NCBI GenBank assembly: GCA_021292105.1
Contig: CM037870.1
Coordinates: forward strand, 47,046,008 to 47,110,007
Length of the DNA: 64,000 nucleotides
Reading direction: 5' to 3'
From: Anadara kagoshimensis
Lineage: Eukaryota > Mollusca > Bivalvia > Arcoida > Arcidae
Under the pieces are notes generated by a model. It saw nothing but the letters and a program-made list of their open reading frames with translations. It had not been told where the DNA came from and ran no database searches. The position numbers were made by a program, and so were the translations under genes. Every line of letters begins with the position of its first letter. Position 1 is the first letter of the stretch. Below, piece by piece: positions 11,507-25,600 of this stretch.

Positions 11507-14500
11507 GTAAGTGTAGAAATCTATGAAATTGTTTTCTTAAAAGGTTATTTTAATTTTATGCTATTATTTTATCATTTACATGTATTGTTCTATGTCCTCG
11601 TTTGGTTGTGTTAGCTTGTGCCAAGTACTGGTACATGTTTTTCAGTTGCAAATCTCTATTTTTATTTTGAAATTTTTATGATTTTTTAAGTGATTTTAAT
11701 GAATCATCTTTGTGATCAAGATTACAGTGTCAAACTAAATTTATTTGCAGATTTTCTTCATCATTAACTTCCAAATAGATTGATTATGTCCTAATAAAAT
11801 TGTAGCTCATCTGGATAAATTTACTGGTATTGTTTTGGGTGTGTGTTTGAATAATTAATCCAATGAAATTTTTGAACAGATTGTATTGAATTTGCAAATA
11901 TCAAGCACAATAAGATGACACATTTCAAGTAGTTTTCATACCGGTACATGTTCAGGGGGCCTAATGATGGCTGAGTAGTCTAATGAGTGGATTGATGTTT
12001 TACAGTGTCTCTCACCCTTCTAGATTTATATTCCTCAGGCAGGTTCTAGTGTGAGGAAGTTTATAAGTTTAATGGGTTTTTTTCTGGGTCCCAGTAATTT
12101 AATTTTGTCCACAATCCAAGGACTGACTGCCTCGACACAAGTGAAAAAATCATGACTTGATCATAAAACACCATTATTCCACCCCACTCATACATGTTCG
12201 GGGAGTCTTGATGGCTCAGTACCGGGTAGTCTAATGAGTGGACTGATGTTTTACAGTCCCTCTCTAGCCCTCTAGATTTGAATTCCTCAGGTAGATTCTA
12301 GTGTCAGGAAGTTTGTCAGTTCAGTGGGGTTTTTTCTGTGTACCGGTACTCTAATTTTGCCCACAATCCAAGAACTGACTGCCTCAACAAAAGTGAAAGA
12401 ACCATGACTTGGGAATAAAACACCATTACTCCACCCCACTCATGTATGTGCGGGTCGGCAGCTGAGGGGTTATGGAAGAAGATGAAGCATGATTCATTAT
12501 GTGCGAGTTTGATGCCCAGGTGAACTGTGTGGCATGTATAGACATAATGTTTTAAATTCCGCCCAGGCAATAAACAAGTATGGTACCATAGATACTGAGA
12601 AAAATGTTGAAAATCTCAACCAGGGGTTCTGGTCGTGGGGTTTGGGCTGGTGGGGGGGGGGGGGGGCAATTTCTGAAATTTGAACTGTTGAAATTATTTT
12701 TTTTTAAGTTTGACCTTATGTCTGAAAAATTAGTTATTTCATTGATTTTAGGTATATTGTTAACTGTTTTTATGTGTTATAAACCTGGAAATTTGAATAA
12801 TTATTTGGATTTCCTTACACTCCTTATTTTCATTTATAACTTCTGTTGGAGTAAACATATTAGTCAAAATTATATACACAGGTGTGTACGCTTTAAGGTA
12901 GACTCTAATTTGTACCTGTATTTATTTTTAATTAGATAATTGAATGTAGGTGAAAACAGTTGATTGAACATTCCGTTAAAGTTCTAATCAATACCAAACT
13001 GCCTCATCGAATCGATTTGTGTAAAGTTCAAAGCATTTCTAGACACAGATTTTAATTGCCAGTGTAAAATATTAAATAATTGCACCAGAGAAATGGTCTC
13101 ACTAAGGAAAAATAAAATAAAAATGAAAAAGCAATCAAGTATGAGTTTTAAATGATTTATTGTGATAATGAATTGGTATAAGAGATTACCTTTCCTCATA
13201 TCTTCAGTAGAAGGTGACTGTTTATTACAAGTCATATAAATGTTGATTTCTACCAGGGGAGAAAAAGGTGTTAAATGCCCACATAAAAGTAGATTGTTTA
13301 TCTCTTTGTGCAGTAACCTTGGGTTTTTGAGAACAGAAAAAAAAAAAAACAAAAAAAAGCAAGTTCATTAATATGGCTTGAAGCTATATTGGTCAAGTTG
13401 TGCCAAGGTATTTGCCTTCATACTGCTGGGGGCTCAATGGATTGAATTAAATGACATGGCTACATGGTACTATGTCACTTGCTTTCAAATTCAAAAATTG
13501 TGGGTTCAAATCCAAGATCTACATGGAAATTTTCTGAGGTGATTTTCCTCTCCTGTCCATTTTAGTTCTTTGGTCTGTGGAATGAGAACTGAAATAAACG
13601 TGGTTAGTGTGGTATGAAAAACAGTGCTTACTGCACATTGCTATGTAAGTGTACTTCAAAGGCATAAATTTCTGCAATCACATTTAGCTTGTGGAATCTC
13701 GATATACTGGTAAGTGAAATTAACTTAATGAGGAATATAATTCCATTTCACACACCACAAGTCAACTGCATGTGAGACAGGCAGTTTAACCTGCTGATAA
13801 GATAGTAAAAAAAACAACAACAAAAAACAATAAAATAACAGCGAGATTGATTGGTTTCTTATCAAAAAATAAAAAAAAAAAAAGTAATTTCTCTTTCAAA
13901 AATCAGACAAATTATCCAGCTGTCATATTTAAAATCTTAAAATCTAACAAAAGTAAAAATCCTTTTATTCAGTAAGAATTATGCTTTAACATCAGACAAG
14001 CTGTCAAACATACAAAAAGGCTAAATTGTGTCCTTAATCGGCACTAACACAATTAACAAAATTATTTTTAAAAATATGGCAGTCTAGCATTCATGTTTTC
14101 AGAAATAACAAAAGTGAAAATGGTTATTTTTTGCCTGTTAAACAGGTTTTTATCTTGGAAGATCAAGTTTTAAGTTGTTGTAATCAGAATTATAAATCAT
14201 TATTGATGACAAAGAGACAAAAAATGTGTCTAATATTTAACCCTTATAATACCATACTATCTGACAACACTATTGTACTCTTGGTGATAATCTATATAGC
14301 AATAATATATATCATACCCCCTGGATAATTTATATTTCATTAATTATTCTTTGATCTGTCATTGATGGGAGGGGATGAAAGCTGATTTTTAGCCTGTAGT
14401 TATTAGGTTTAAGTTTGATGTCCCCCCCCCCTTTTGACTGTGAATATTTATGGATTTAACAGATTCTGATTACAAGGTGTAATGGGTAGTGTGAGAGTTT

Positions 14501-17500
14501 TGATTACATGGATGTTATAGCTAGGTGTTAAATTAAATACATTGGATTGATTAATTATATTTACTTGTTTACCTGGAATAAATCTGTAATGGTAAGAGTT
14601 TATTTATCATTAATTTATAGCTTAGTAATAACAGCATGCTCCATGTAATTTTTCTGTATTTTTGCAGTTTTCGTTCTAGGATTTTTTCAGAAAGGCCATT
14701 TTCTAAAACTTTCCGCTAAAACATCATAACATCAATATTTTTGCATTCATATTAAATATGGCCCTCTAAGTCCCAATGGGGTCATTTAGCAAATAAGTTA
14801 TCAAAGGTCCTGTGGTCCCGTATAAAATAAACACTGTTTTGGGGTTAATTTTTTACCTCTTTTAATTGATTTGAATTTTAAGAATTGTTAAAAAAGACCA
14901 ATAGTTGCTATATCAAGCTAAGCGCTTAAATTACAGGTTTAAAACTTTGAGTTCTTGGTCACATTTAATTCTCCAAATTTACTGACAACAGTTTTGCAAT
15001 CTGTACATGTTTCTAGTCATTAAGTTGAATGATAATGCATTTCTAGACTTTTTTATGGCCAGATTAGTAGAATCTTTGTTATCTATTACATATAAATCTG
15101 TTTACTCAGGTAAAATTGTCATAGGTTTATACCTGTAAAGGTCAATATAAATGTAAAAATAGGGGTGTTAATTAAGCTTTGAAGAAATTTGACATGTTGA
15201 TAAAAACCTCATGCATTGTTTAGGCATAAACTGTGAAATAAACTAATGAATTCTATGCTTATCTATTATAAAAATATCACCTAAGTAAGTAGCTTAGCTG
15301 TAAGTATTTAAATCATAGTGACGCATATGACAATAAGAGTTATCTTTCTTTGCTGCCAAAAATCAATTTTTCTTTTAACTCTATTATAACATAATATGGT
15401 ATAGGGTACACAAGTCTCATTTAAAATCTTTAGATTTTGTACCCAGATATGAAAGTGTTTCCTTCAATTTGACATCACCTGTCGATTATGTCACATGATT
15501 TTTTGGTGACATCATTCTACACAGTTTCAGGTCACACTATATAAAATATTAAATATTGCCATTAGGATACTTTATAAGTGTCTTATATTTATCTATTTGG
15601 GACCCTAGGTGGTCTGAAGTGCAGGGTTTTTGTGTAATAAATGGATAATACCAAACAAGTTGGTTCACTGTTAGGATACAATGGGGCCAACAATACGCCT
15701 TTATACAGTGAGCTGTAATAAAGAAGCCTGACCAGTTTCTGATATTGTTAATCCTTCATCAGAGGCAATGATGTTTAGCATATGTGTCCAGTTTTTATAC
15801 CAGAATCTTGCTGGATATGTATCCAGTGGGCGTTGATTGGTTAGAGATAGGTTTCCTTCATGTTCGTGCTGTTTAATGTATTACAGTGCTCTCATTGCCA
15901 AGATTCCAATTTACACTTAGGACAGATCCTAATGTGAAATGATTTGTTAGTTCACTTGCTAAATGGTTGTGGTTTTCTCTGGACACCCCAGTTTCCTTCA
16001 CTATCCAAGAACAGACCACCTTGTAATACGTGAAATAATCTTGACTAGAATGTAAAACCCCATTACTCTAATTCAGTTCGTCAGCTGTCACTCTTATTAT
16101 ACCCTCAGACACAAAAGTTATAGTATCCTTTCATAGTCCAAGTATCATATCTGCTTCATATCTCCTATCTCTATGGATGGACTTGAAAAAACTTGACACA
16201 AATGTAAAACAACACGAGACAAGGTACATAGGGCAAGGGTCAAGGTCACAAGGTCAATTCTTAGAAATAACAATAGCATTGTTGGGGATGGGGTATTCAT
16301 CTCTCAAGAATGAATTTATATTATGATTTAGGTACATGAGAAGTAAAACTTAATTTAATACTTAATCAGACATCTTTCTTGTAACTAATCTTGGATTGAT
16401 AAACAAATGGACCATTGTTACAATAACTGACGCTGATGAACGGAGAAAAATAATTATTTTAAAAATGGGAGTAAGTTGGTTTAGAAAGAAATTATTTTGA
16501 TAATTTACAAGTACCGGTAGTCATTTAAAATAATATTTAATCCCGATTCTCTATCAATGTCCTGTTTACAAGACATATATCAAGATAAATTTTACAAGGA
16601 ATGTTTTGTTTAAATCTTTAAAATGGTTATATATCATTTAAATTGAGCAAGAAAAACCAGGTCATTCAAGTACAAAATGTTAACATACACAAAGATGTGT
16701 TTGAGAAATGGTTAAATGCTAATAAAGTGTTTAGACATTTTAATTAAAAAGGCTTTAATGGAAGGTTTTGGCAATTTTCCGTTTTGACAGAATTAAGAAA
16801 TTCAGAATTATTTGCTGTTTTACATGTACTGCTTTACACAGCCGGTCTTATGGGCTTGATTTTAGATCGTGTTCTATATCGGAAATTACCATATGAAATA
16901 TTTGTATGTATAAATTTTAAACATTTTTTATTTCATTCCTAATATATATTTTGAAATATGTGGTTTACCAAAGACAGATAATTTATAGTTTTTTTAAAAA
17001 AATGAAGCAGACCAGTTTTTAACAGTTTTTCAAAATACAGAGGAAATGTAGAACAGCTATATCTGTACTATAGTGTAATTAAGAGAATCTGCATCTGCAT
17101 ATAAGTGTATGACAGCTTGTTCCCTTTACTCACAATATTTAGAGTTCATTGCTGATTTCACATTATTTTCCTTTATTTCTAGAGTAAACATGCATCAGAG
17201 AAGAGGGAGACTCATTGAAGTATATGATGGAAGATCTTGGCCTGTGGTAAGTCTTTTCAAACATTCAAGTTAGCTGCAGCAGTTATGAGGATTTTTAAGG
17301 CAATGCTTTCATTACTAAATGTGTATCAAGGAAGTGCTTACATGTGCAAGCTCTTTCAAAAATGTATGCAGACAGTGCCAAGCCAACATAAATTTATAGT
17401 AAAAGCTTGTTAAAATGCCCCTGAATAACTACCCAACACATTGTTTTAAAGCCCAAAATCCATTCAAATATACAGTCGACTCTCGTTAATTCGAAATCGG

Positions 17501-19590
17501 TTGAATCGAAATTTCGCTTAAATCGAAATGATACAAATGGTCCCGTCAGATCGCTATGTATTTCTATGTAAATTTGTTGTTTAATTCGAAATACCGAATT
17601 CGAAATTTTGCTTAATTCGAAGTGAATTTTCAGGCCAAATTACGAAATATTACGAAAATTCCAATGTTTAAATCGAAGTTAATTTTCAGTCCAAATTACG
17701 AAATATTACGAAAATTCCAATGTTTAAATCGAAGTGAATTTTCAGTCCAAATTACGAAATATTACGAAAATTCCAATGTTTAAATCGAATAAAAAATACA
17801 CAAAAATATTTTATCTTAAACTTGAACAATACCTGAAATAATTAATCCATCTCATATTTGAAAAGTGTTAATAGTAACAGAGTGACGCCTTACTCGGAAA
17901 ATTCATTTCCGACTAAAATACCCATAAAAAATAAAATCGGCATCTCGTGCTATTTTCACGATTTTCACTTTGTACTCGACATACCGTCATCAGAATAGTG
18001 TCAGTCAGTAAAAGGAGAAATTTCATTGGTGTAAACTTAAAAAATGGGCAGTCTTCTACATCAACAGAATACCCCAAGCTAATTGACACGCTGAAACTTC
18101 TTTGATCTATCAAGGCAAATCGTTCAGCTCATTGTGTAAGGTGTTAATTACAGGTGTGTGATATGACAAGTTGTGATTTTAAAAATCACCAAGTTCAGGG
18201 ATGAAGAAATTATGATTATGAATAAAATTTAATGAATTTTGACACGAATTACTAGTACAGATAGAAAGGCCGTAGAAACAATTCTTGTTTTCTTCAAGCG
18301 ATGTGCACGGGGAAACATCAATGGGACTTTTTAAGGTACGGTGATGTTTCTTCAAGACTCCTTGTAAACGTTTGAACGCAAACTTTAATTGGGCCTCGTC
18401 ATTCAGTGTCTAAAAGAAAACTTCAATGGAACCTTGTAAGTTACGGTGAAGTTTTTTCAACACTATTTTTGGCCTCGCCATAATCGGTGTTTAACAGGAA
18501 ATTTCAATGGAACCTTGTAAGTTACGGTGAATTTTCCGATTTACTTTTTATTGCTTAAATAATGTAGTCAAACTTTAGTTTGTTAAGCTTTACATTAACA
18601 TAGAAAAATTAAAACTATTTTACATTTTCAATGTTAATTGTTAGCGATACACTATAATACACAACAGCATACACGTGACATCAATGGAGGAGCGCTTCAC
18701 TATTAGAGTTATCTCCCGTTATCATCGGTCAGCGATCAAAACGGTTAATTCGAAATTCGGATAAATCGAACTTTTTACCCGATCCCTTCAATTTCGAATT
18801 AACGAGAGTCGACTGTATATTTTTCTTTATAAGCCTTGCTCAAGTTAACACCAAATCTCTTTATAATGCCAAAATTGGACTGACCAAATGATGAATTATT
18901 CACTGAACTTGATTTCTGAGTAATTTTCTGCTTTCATTTTCACTTTAACACACTTAATTAATGTTTGGAAATTCTGCATATTACAAATGATATCAAATTA
19001 CTGCTCATGAGAAACAAATTAGAACATACCAGTTGTCTCCCTTAGAACTTCCTAGTATATTTAGCTAGAGTTGCCATCAGCATTTAAAAAGGTTGCTTCT
19101 GGCAATGAAATTGTTAACAAGTGATTGTTTGATGATACAATTTCACAAATAAATCCTATCTTTAATGTACAGTCAAACTTGTGTTAAATGCAACCTTTAT
19201 ATAAGGACCACCTGCTTTTAAAGGCCAGTAAAATTTTAACCCAATTGCTCTTTATTTATGTTATTTGAACTTGTATGTAAGGACTGTCTGTCCATAAAGT
19301 CCACTTTTACTGATTCCCTTGAATGGCCTTTATAGACGGGTTTGACTGTAAAAGCATTGTAAGAGAACAAACACATTGTTTCATATGACTTTCATGCTAG
19401 CCATGATTAGCTGGTTTATTGTACTTTAATGTGGTGTCTTTGTGGAAGTTGGCTAAATCTTGCACTTGCAGATCACAGTGCCTCTGCCTCTTACTGCTTA
19501 CAATTTGGGAATCGTCCACCTTGATAAAAGTGAAAAAAACTTTAGTGGGGCAAATTGTAACTCTCTCTCTCTCTCTTAACTCTCTCTCTA

Positions 19591-19624
<34 letters not shown>

Positions 19625-22600
19625 GTTTCATATCTGAAATCATGCATTGCATCTTGATCTATTATGCTGACAATTTTTATTTTTCAAAATTCAACTTAGA
19701 AAGGATGTGCAGATTTAGTTAAAAAATTATGAAGTTTGCGCAGTTTTTAGTTTATACTTCGATATTCAGAAATAAAATTTCATTCAATTTTTAATTCATT
19801 TTATTTGATTGTTAACTTTTTTCTTCTATCTCCCTGAAATTTATACATCTGTTATTTTGCAAACATCACAATTTTCTGTTATTATTGTAATTCTTTTGAT
19901 ATATTTTTAAACTTGGAATGTGGACGCTTGTGTTTACTTTTAAAACTTGAAATATTTTTTAAACAGATTATGCAAATATACTTAAAAGATTTTGTGGGCT
20001 TAAACTAATGTAAACAGTTGTTTAATTTCTTTGTTCCAACTGTTCAAATCTTCTTATAATTTTGATATATCCAATTTAAACATACCACAACAAAAGACTT
20101 TAATAAATACACAGTTTATTTACTCACATTAATATTTATTTTTCAAATTCAACAGATCTGTTAGGATATTTCCTCTGCACTCTTAAAATTTTTGCCCAAA
20201 TTCTTAAAATTTACAAGACCCGCAATTACTATTCCAATATACCATTCCCAATGATTAATATTTTAACCCTATACAGTAGCCCATCCAGAACTTCTAAAAT
20301 TCCTATTTGTTTATCATATATGAAGTGCTGGGTATATTAAAAGGTGATCTTAAATGTGAGACAAAGTAATGTGTTAAGTGAATTTTCTAGACCCCAAAAA
20401 GGGCAGGGTTAAAGAACCTTAACAGGGTGTTAAGAGATACATATAGGGCATGATTCCATTACTTAATTTGATGAATTGAACTTATTTTAGGTTCATGATC
20501 TGAACTGAGATCATGTGACACTGCCTGCATAATTTTATCCTAATGTTTAAAATTGGTCATAAAATTTGGAAGTTTGTAAGATGACAACTTGATAAGATGA
20601 TTATAACAGAATTACCTCCCTTGATGGGATTGATAGTGAGACAGCTAGTTGTGCAACCTTTCAATCTTGTTTTGGACTTAAAAAAAATACCGGTAATTTT
20701 AACTTTATTATAACGGAATAAAAAATTTTCTATATTGTATAATACATGTAATAGAATAGAAGTTATTGGTGAATTAATAAATAAATAAATAATATCTGAT
20801 TGTAATTTAAACAGCAAAAGACAAAATGTCTTTCAACATTGTTTTCTTTATATCAATACACATACATGCATTTAATGTAGAGATGAATGATGTCTTTTTG
20901 TGATCGTTACATTGCCCTGAGCTTTAAATATGCAACAGCTTGGAACAGAATATATAATTAATAATAAGGAAGGAGATATTAAAGTCTTAATTATGTAGAA
21001 AGCATGTTAAATGACCTGCATTTTTATACAGTTTATATCAGAATGATTTTTACATATATTTATCATTAAGAAATGAATGATTGTTTGTCGTGACATGCTC
21101 TAAAAAGAATAGAGGAGCATGTCCTGAATTCAAACAATGGTTACCGGTAGTTTTTTAAAGGTTGGACAGATCTGTCCAGTCAGTGGTAGTTTAGGCTATT
21201 TACCGTATTAATGAATCCTTATACCTAAATATAATTGATACAGAAATATATGGTAAGTGCATTCTGATAAAGACATTTTATTGAGAGGGGGGGGGTATAA
21301 ACAAATGTGTTTGGTGCTTTACAAAAAAACAAAAACAAAACAGGGAAACATAATCATGGGTGACAATCAAGTAACTTATGTTGATCATACCCATCATCAC
21401 ATCACAGCGACCATGTTTTGACCAAGTTTCATATTCTGTTAATTGCAACATGATTGAAACATTGTCAAAGTGTTTGCAGAAACTAAACTTATTTAAATTC
21501 ATATATACATCTTCCATATATAGGCTATATATCTTATTTTTAAATTCACATGCTATCATATAAAATTAATGTCAATTTACCTTTGAAGCTATTGTGTGGT
21601 TGTGATCAACAAAGTCACCTATGATAATGTTTTAATGATAAATTGAATCAATTGTTATTGGTACAGACATCAGTTTTTTATACTTCTCAATATAGGGTCA
21701 GAGGTCAAGGTTGTATTTTTATTCTGAATGTTTTGTAGCATATATAAAATGGTTTTGTCCAATTTCAGCCTTGATGTTTTTAGAATGATGTTGAAGGTCA
21801 AAAGATTAAACCTAAAGATTATGATGTTATGTTTTCCTGTGTCCAGGTGTGTAATACAGGCCCATTGGACCTCTTGTTAATAAATCCATTTCATATCACA
21901 TTTTGGGAAAATGTGTGATGTGCTGTACTTGAAAGATTGAATCATAAGGATTAAGGTGATTAGGATATTGATAAAATCTCCACTGTCCATATTTAAAGGT
22001 GATATAACAGGTCCATTACAATGAGCCAATATTTTCAATGATTAATGTGCATCCTAAACATTTTGTAAGGTGACTGATGCCTTTACTCATCATTCTTACA
22101 ATGAAGAGGGAGGTAACATTGTATATTTTCATGTCAGACTCATATGATTCAAGGTTTGAAAATAGATGTGACTATATATATTTTTAATGTCAAATGCTTA
22201 ATTAAAGCACAAAGCTATAAGTGTCACTGTAAATACCACAATTCATGATAAAGAAGTGGGCTAAGTTTTTATCCTTTCTTGAGGATATTACATTAGGGCC
22301 AGAGGAAACATTAAAAAAGAGCCTACAGTACAGGGCTGTCAAAAGTTTAACACTAAGCTAATCAATTAGCTGTATGTCAGACGCAGTGGCAATCAATCAC
22401 TCAGCAGCTTTTCGCTTACTAAGTATCATTTTGACCTCCCACTACCTACCGTTATATGTTAGATGTAGCCACAGTGTAACTCTCATCAGCTTTTTGGTCA
22501 CTAGGTATCCGTATCTCAGTCACTTGACAGCCTACGGTAGTTTCTAGTTTCGTAGTTTCCACTCCTTTTTGTTACCTCAATGTTAAATTTTGGACAGGTC

Positions 22601-25600
22601 TGTACTGTACAACTAATTATATGACATGTTTAATCTTTAGTATGTAACTGTCATTCCTGCTACATCACTGTAAACTCCCAGGTAACAGGCTGCCAGGGTG
22701 ATGATAAATTTACCCCAGTTTTATCAAATCTTCAATGCCCTGTTCTGATTTAGGAATAGATATTAAAGTTTTAAACCAGCTGTGAATGGTATGTATTAAC
22801 TGACAGTTTATGGGTGTATGTGGTTACTTATCACAAGGGTCACAAAGGACTGATCATCAGTGGTATTGATAAACCCTCTCATTGGAATTTCTTAATCTAC
22901 TGGTGACATCAATCATCGTAAATTCTGTCAGTCTAATCGCTTTAGAATCATTAATATATGCAGGTTGTTCCTTCTCTTGTCTTATATCAGAGTTTTTGTA
23001 CATTTTTGACATGCATTCTGGATTAAGTTTTCAAAAACAGGTTTTAAATTTTATGTTATAAAGCATAAAAAATCGAGTAAAAACAGTGGGCATACCTTGT
23101 GCAAGATCAGGGTATTAGCTTGTTTCTACAATATTTACTGACTAGACTGGCAGGTAAAGCACCTATAGACAGTAGGCACAGTACGGGCACATCAAAATCT
23201 TCGCAAGCCTGTAGGCTTATAAGGGCAGTGTCTATTCCTAGCTTTTGGGCTTACCAGGCCTATGTCTGCCCCTGGCCTGTAGGCTTATCAGGCACTGGAA
23301 ATTATCCAAGCTTTAGTGATATGAAGTGACTAAAAATACGATACTTCCCTTTGTTCCTTTGTTCGGTCCTAGTGTGGGAAATTGAAAAGTTGTCAATTTG
23401 CCAAATGTTCATGATTTTCTCCTGGCACTTTGGTTTCCTCCATCATCCCAGAACTTTATTATAACACTGCTTAAAAGTGATAACTTACATTATATATCTA
23501 CATATTGTATGGCTAATTAGTCTTCTGAGATTGAAATCTCAAATTATCAATCAATCAATCAGTCAATTAGTCAGTCATTAAGTCTGTTAGTCGATGGACA
23601 GAAGTAAAAATATTCTCGACTGTTAATTTTGATATACCTTTCCTTATCATTTTAAATATAATTCCTTCACCAAATTAATCAGTTTGAATTTCTTATATAA
23701 GAAATCATTTAATTTTTGTGCAGTGATAATTCTTATATTTCTTCGATTTATTTTACTTAACTTCAATAACCAAATTATGATAATGTAACATAAATGAGAT
23801 TATTTTACACTTTATATAATACCTATACATGTATATGAAAAATTCTTTGCCAGAATTGCTTCAGGATAAAATGTATCAAACAAATTTATAAGACAAAGCC
23901 AAATAACTTGATAATAAATAATCTTTCTTGGCAGTGTTTTCACAGACAAACAATTTTTCTAAATTTTCTCAAAATAGACTGACATTTTGAAGGTCTAACT
24001 CTGGTGATATTATCAATAAATACTGGAAAATTTTAATTAAATATACATTTGTATAGCTTAATACTATCTTTTAAATTCCATAAACATTTAAATTTATATT
24101 TAAAGACAATCTAGATTTAAATACCTGTTAGGATTCAGGTATATACCTGACAAAAGACCTCCGTTACAACAATGATATTAAGTTGAAATGGACTATAACT
24201 TGAAATATGAGCCAAAAAAGCGGAATGAGGGCATAGGACCTTTTGACAGAATAAATGGGTAGTTTGTCATTCATTAAACATACACAGGTCCTCTCTGCTC
24301 TAACAAAGAACGTAAAAACTTACCCTGTGTAAAAGAGGTTTTATTGGAAAACTTTCAAACATACCTGAAACTTTTTATTCTGTGAATTTTAATATTTGGT
24401 ATATTTTGGATATATATATACTACCTGTATCCTGGTTGGAATCAGGTAGATTTAACAGGTGTTTACAGTAGACAGGTAAGTGGCTATAAAGGTGAAGTCA
24501 TCACTATACATACAGGTGGAAAATTTGTTTTTATGTGTTCATATTTTTTTAGTACAATGTCATGACCTAAAGTTATAAAACTTTTACATGTATTTTTAGT
24601 ATATGAGATAATTATAAGAAGGTTTTTTTAATGTTTACTGCTGAAATCAGTCTTTGGTAAAAAAAAATTGCATAAATTTAGTTTTGTTTTAGTTTAGTTT
24701 AAATGAATAGATTTATAGCCAAATTGATAAATTGACGAATAATTTTTAAAAAAAGTACAGTGTAACCTCTACAACTAGAGCCATGTGAGACTTTGATTTT
24801 ATTTTGAGTTAAGTGGAGTTAAGTGGAGTTACATTGTTTTATGCCCTAGTCAAGATTTTTCACTTGTATATCAAGGCAGCAGTTCGGGATATTTTAAGAA
24901 ACCAGGGTTCCCAGAGAATACTACTGACATTTAGCAAGTGAACTGACAAACTTTCTCACACTAGGATCTGCTCCGACTCCCTAGATTGTTAAGTAAAAAA
25001 GTGTTTATGTTTAAAACAGAGATAGAACACCATTCCTCGCATACTGTTTGTTGTTTTGTGAGTGCTGAATTATCTTGACAATTATACCTTAGAAAGAAAA
25101 TTTTCCATTGTATGCGAAAAAGTTTTCTGAGTTTATTAAATAAATGAGTTTGTAAAGGCATTTTTCTACATTCACGAAAGAATTTAGTTTGTAAAAGCAT
25201 TTTTCTCTATTAGGACTGATTTTTCAATGCAATAAAGAGGGAAACACCCTGGTCTCATTTATTGGTTCATTGATAAGCTCTCTTACTGGACAATAAAGGT
25301 ATAAACATAAAGTAAGGTGCAATTTAAGTGCTGTTATAATTTTGAACCTTTAATGCAGGGATTACCCAGTGAAATAAAACTGATATGAATGAACATTGAC
25401 AAAGACAACAACAGTTTTAAGTAAACACTGTAAAATTAGTCAGACCCATACACAGGGTTGTTTAAATACCAGTGAATATATTTGATTATAAACAATCAGG
25501 TGAAAAAGGAAGGGCAAGTTGAATGATGACCAGTTATTTACAAACAGTAGACAAGTAAACCAGAAAACAATGTTAAACATTTGGCCATATTTCAACATTA

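Larger units (their letters stand above)
11507..17182 (+). other. Intron a-b (5676 bp)
   Basis: GT..AG intron. It contains two tandem SINE-A copies (11955-12445), a 15-base G run at 12652-12666 in a G-rich patch, a tRNA-like fragment near 13455-13520 with B box GGTTCAAATCC, A-rich tracts at 13806-13880, a C10 run near 14421, and a broken SINE-A copy at about 15598-16078. The rest is AT-rich with nothing recognisable. Confidence 0.75.
17473..18815. mobile_element. Non-autonomous pogo/Tigger-like DNA transposon, 1343 bp
   Basis: Perfect terminal inverted repeats of about 25 bp start CAGTCGACTCTCG and are flanked by TA on both sides (17471-17472 and 18816-18817). The ends, TA target duplication and CAGT start fit the pogo/Tigger group. 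Subterminal TTCGAA motifs recur. No intact transposase is present; a short minus-strand open frame (17913-18113) is not recognisable. Two internal tandem arrays are listed separately. Confidence 0.85.

Noticed and set aside
12604-12939. 111-codon open frame starting near the G run
   Set aside because: Composition is that of AT-rich intron with a poly-G tract; no domain or splice support.
17913-18113. Transposase remnant in the pogo-like element
   Set aside because: The 66-codon minus-strand frame has no DDE or helix-turn-helix features I can recognise.
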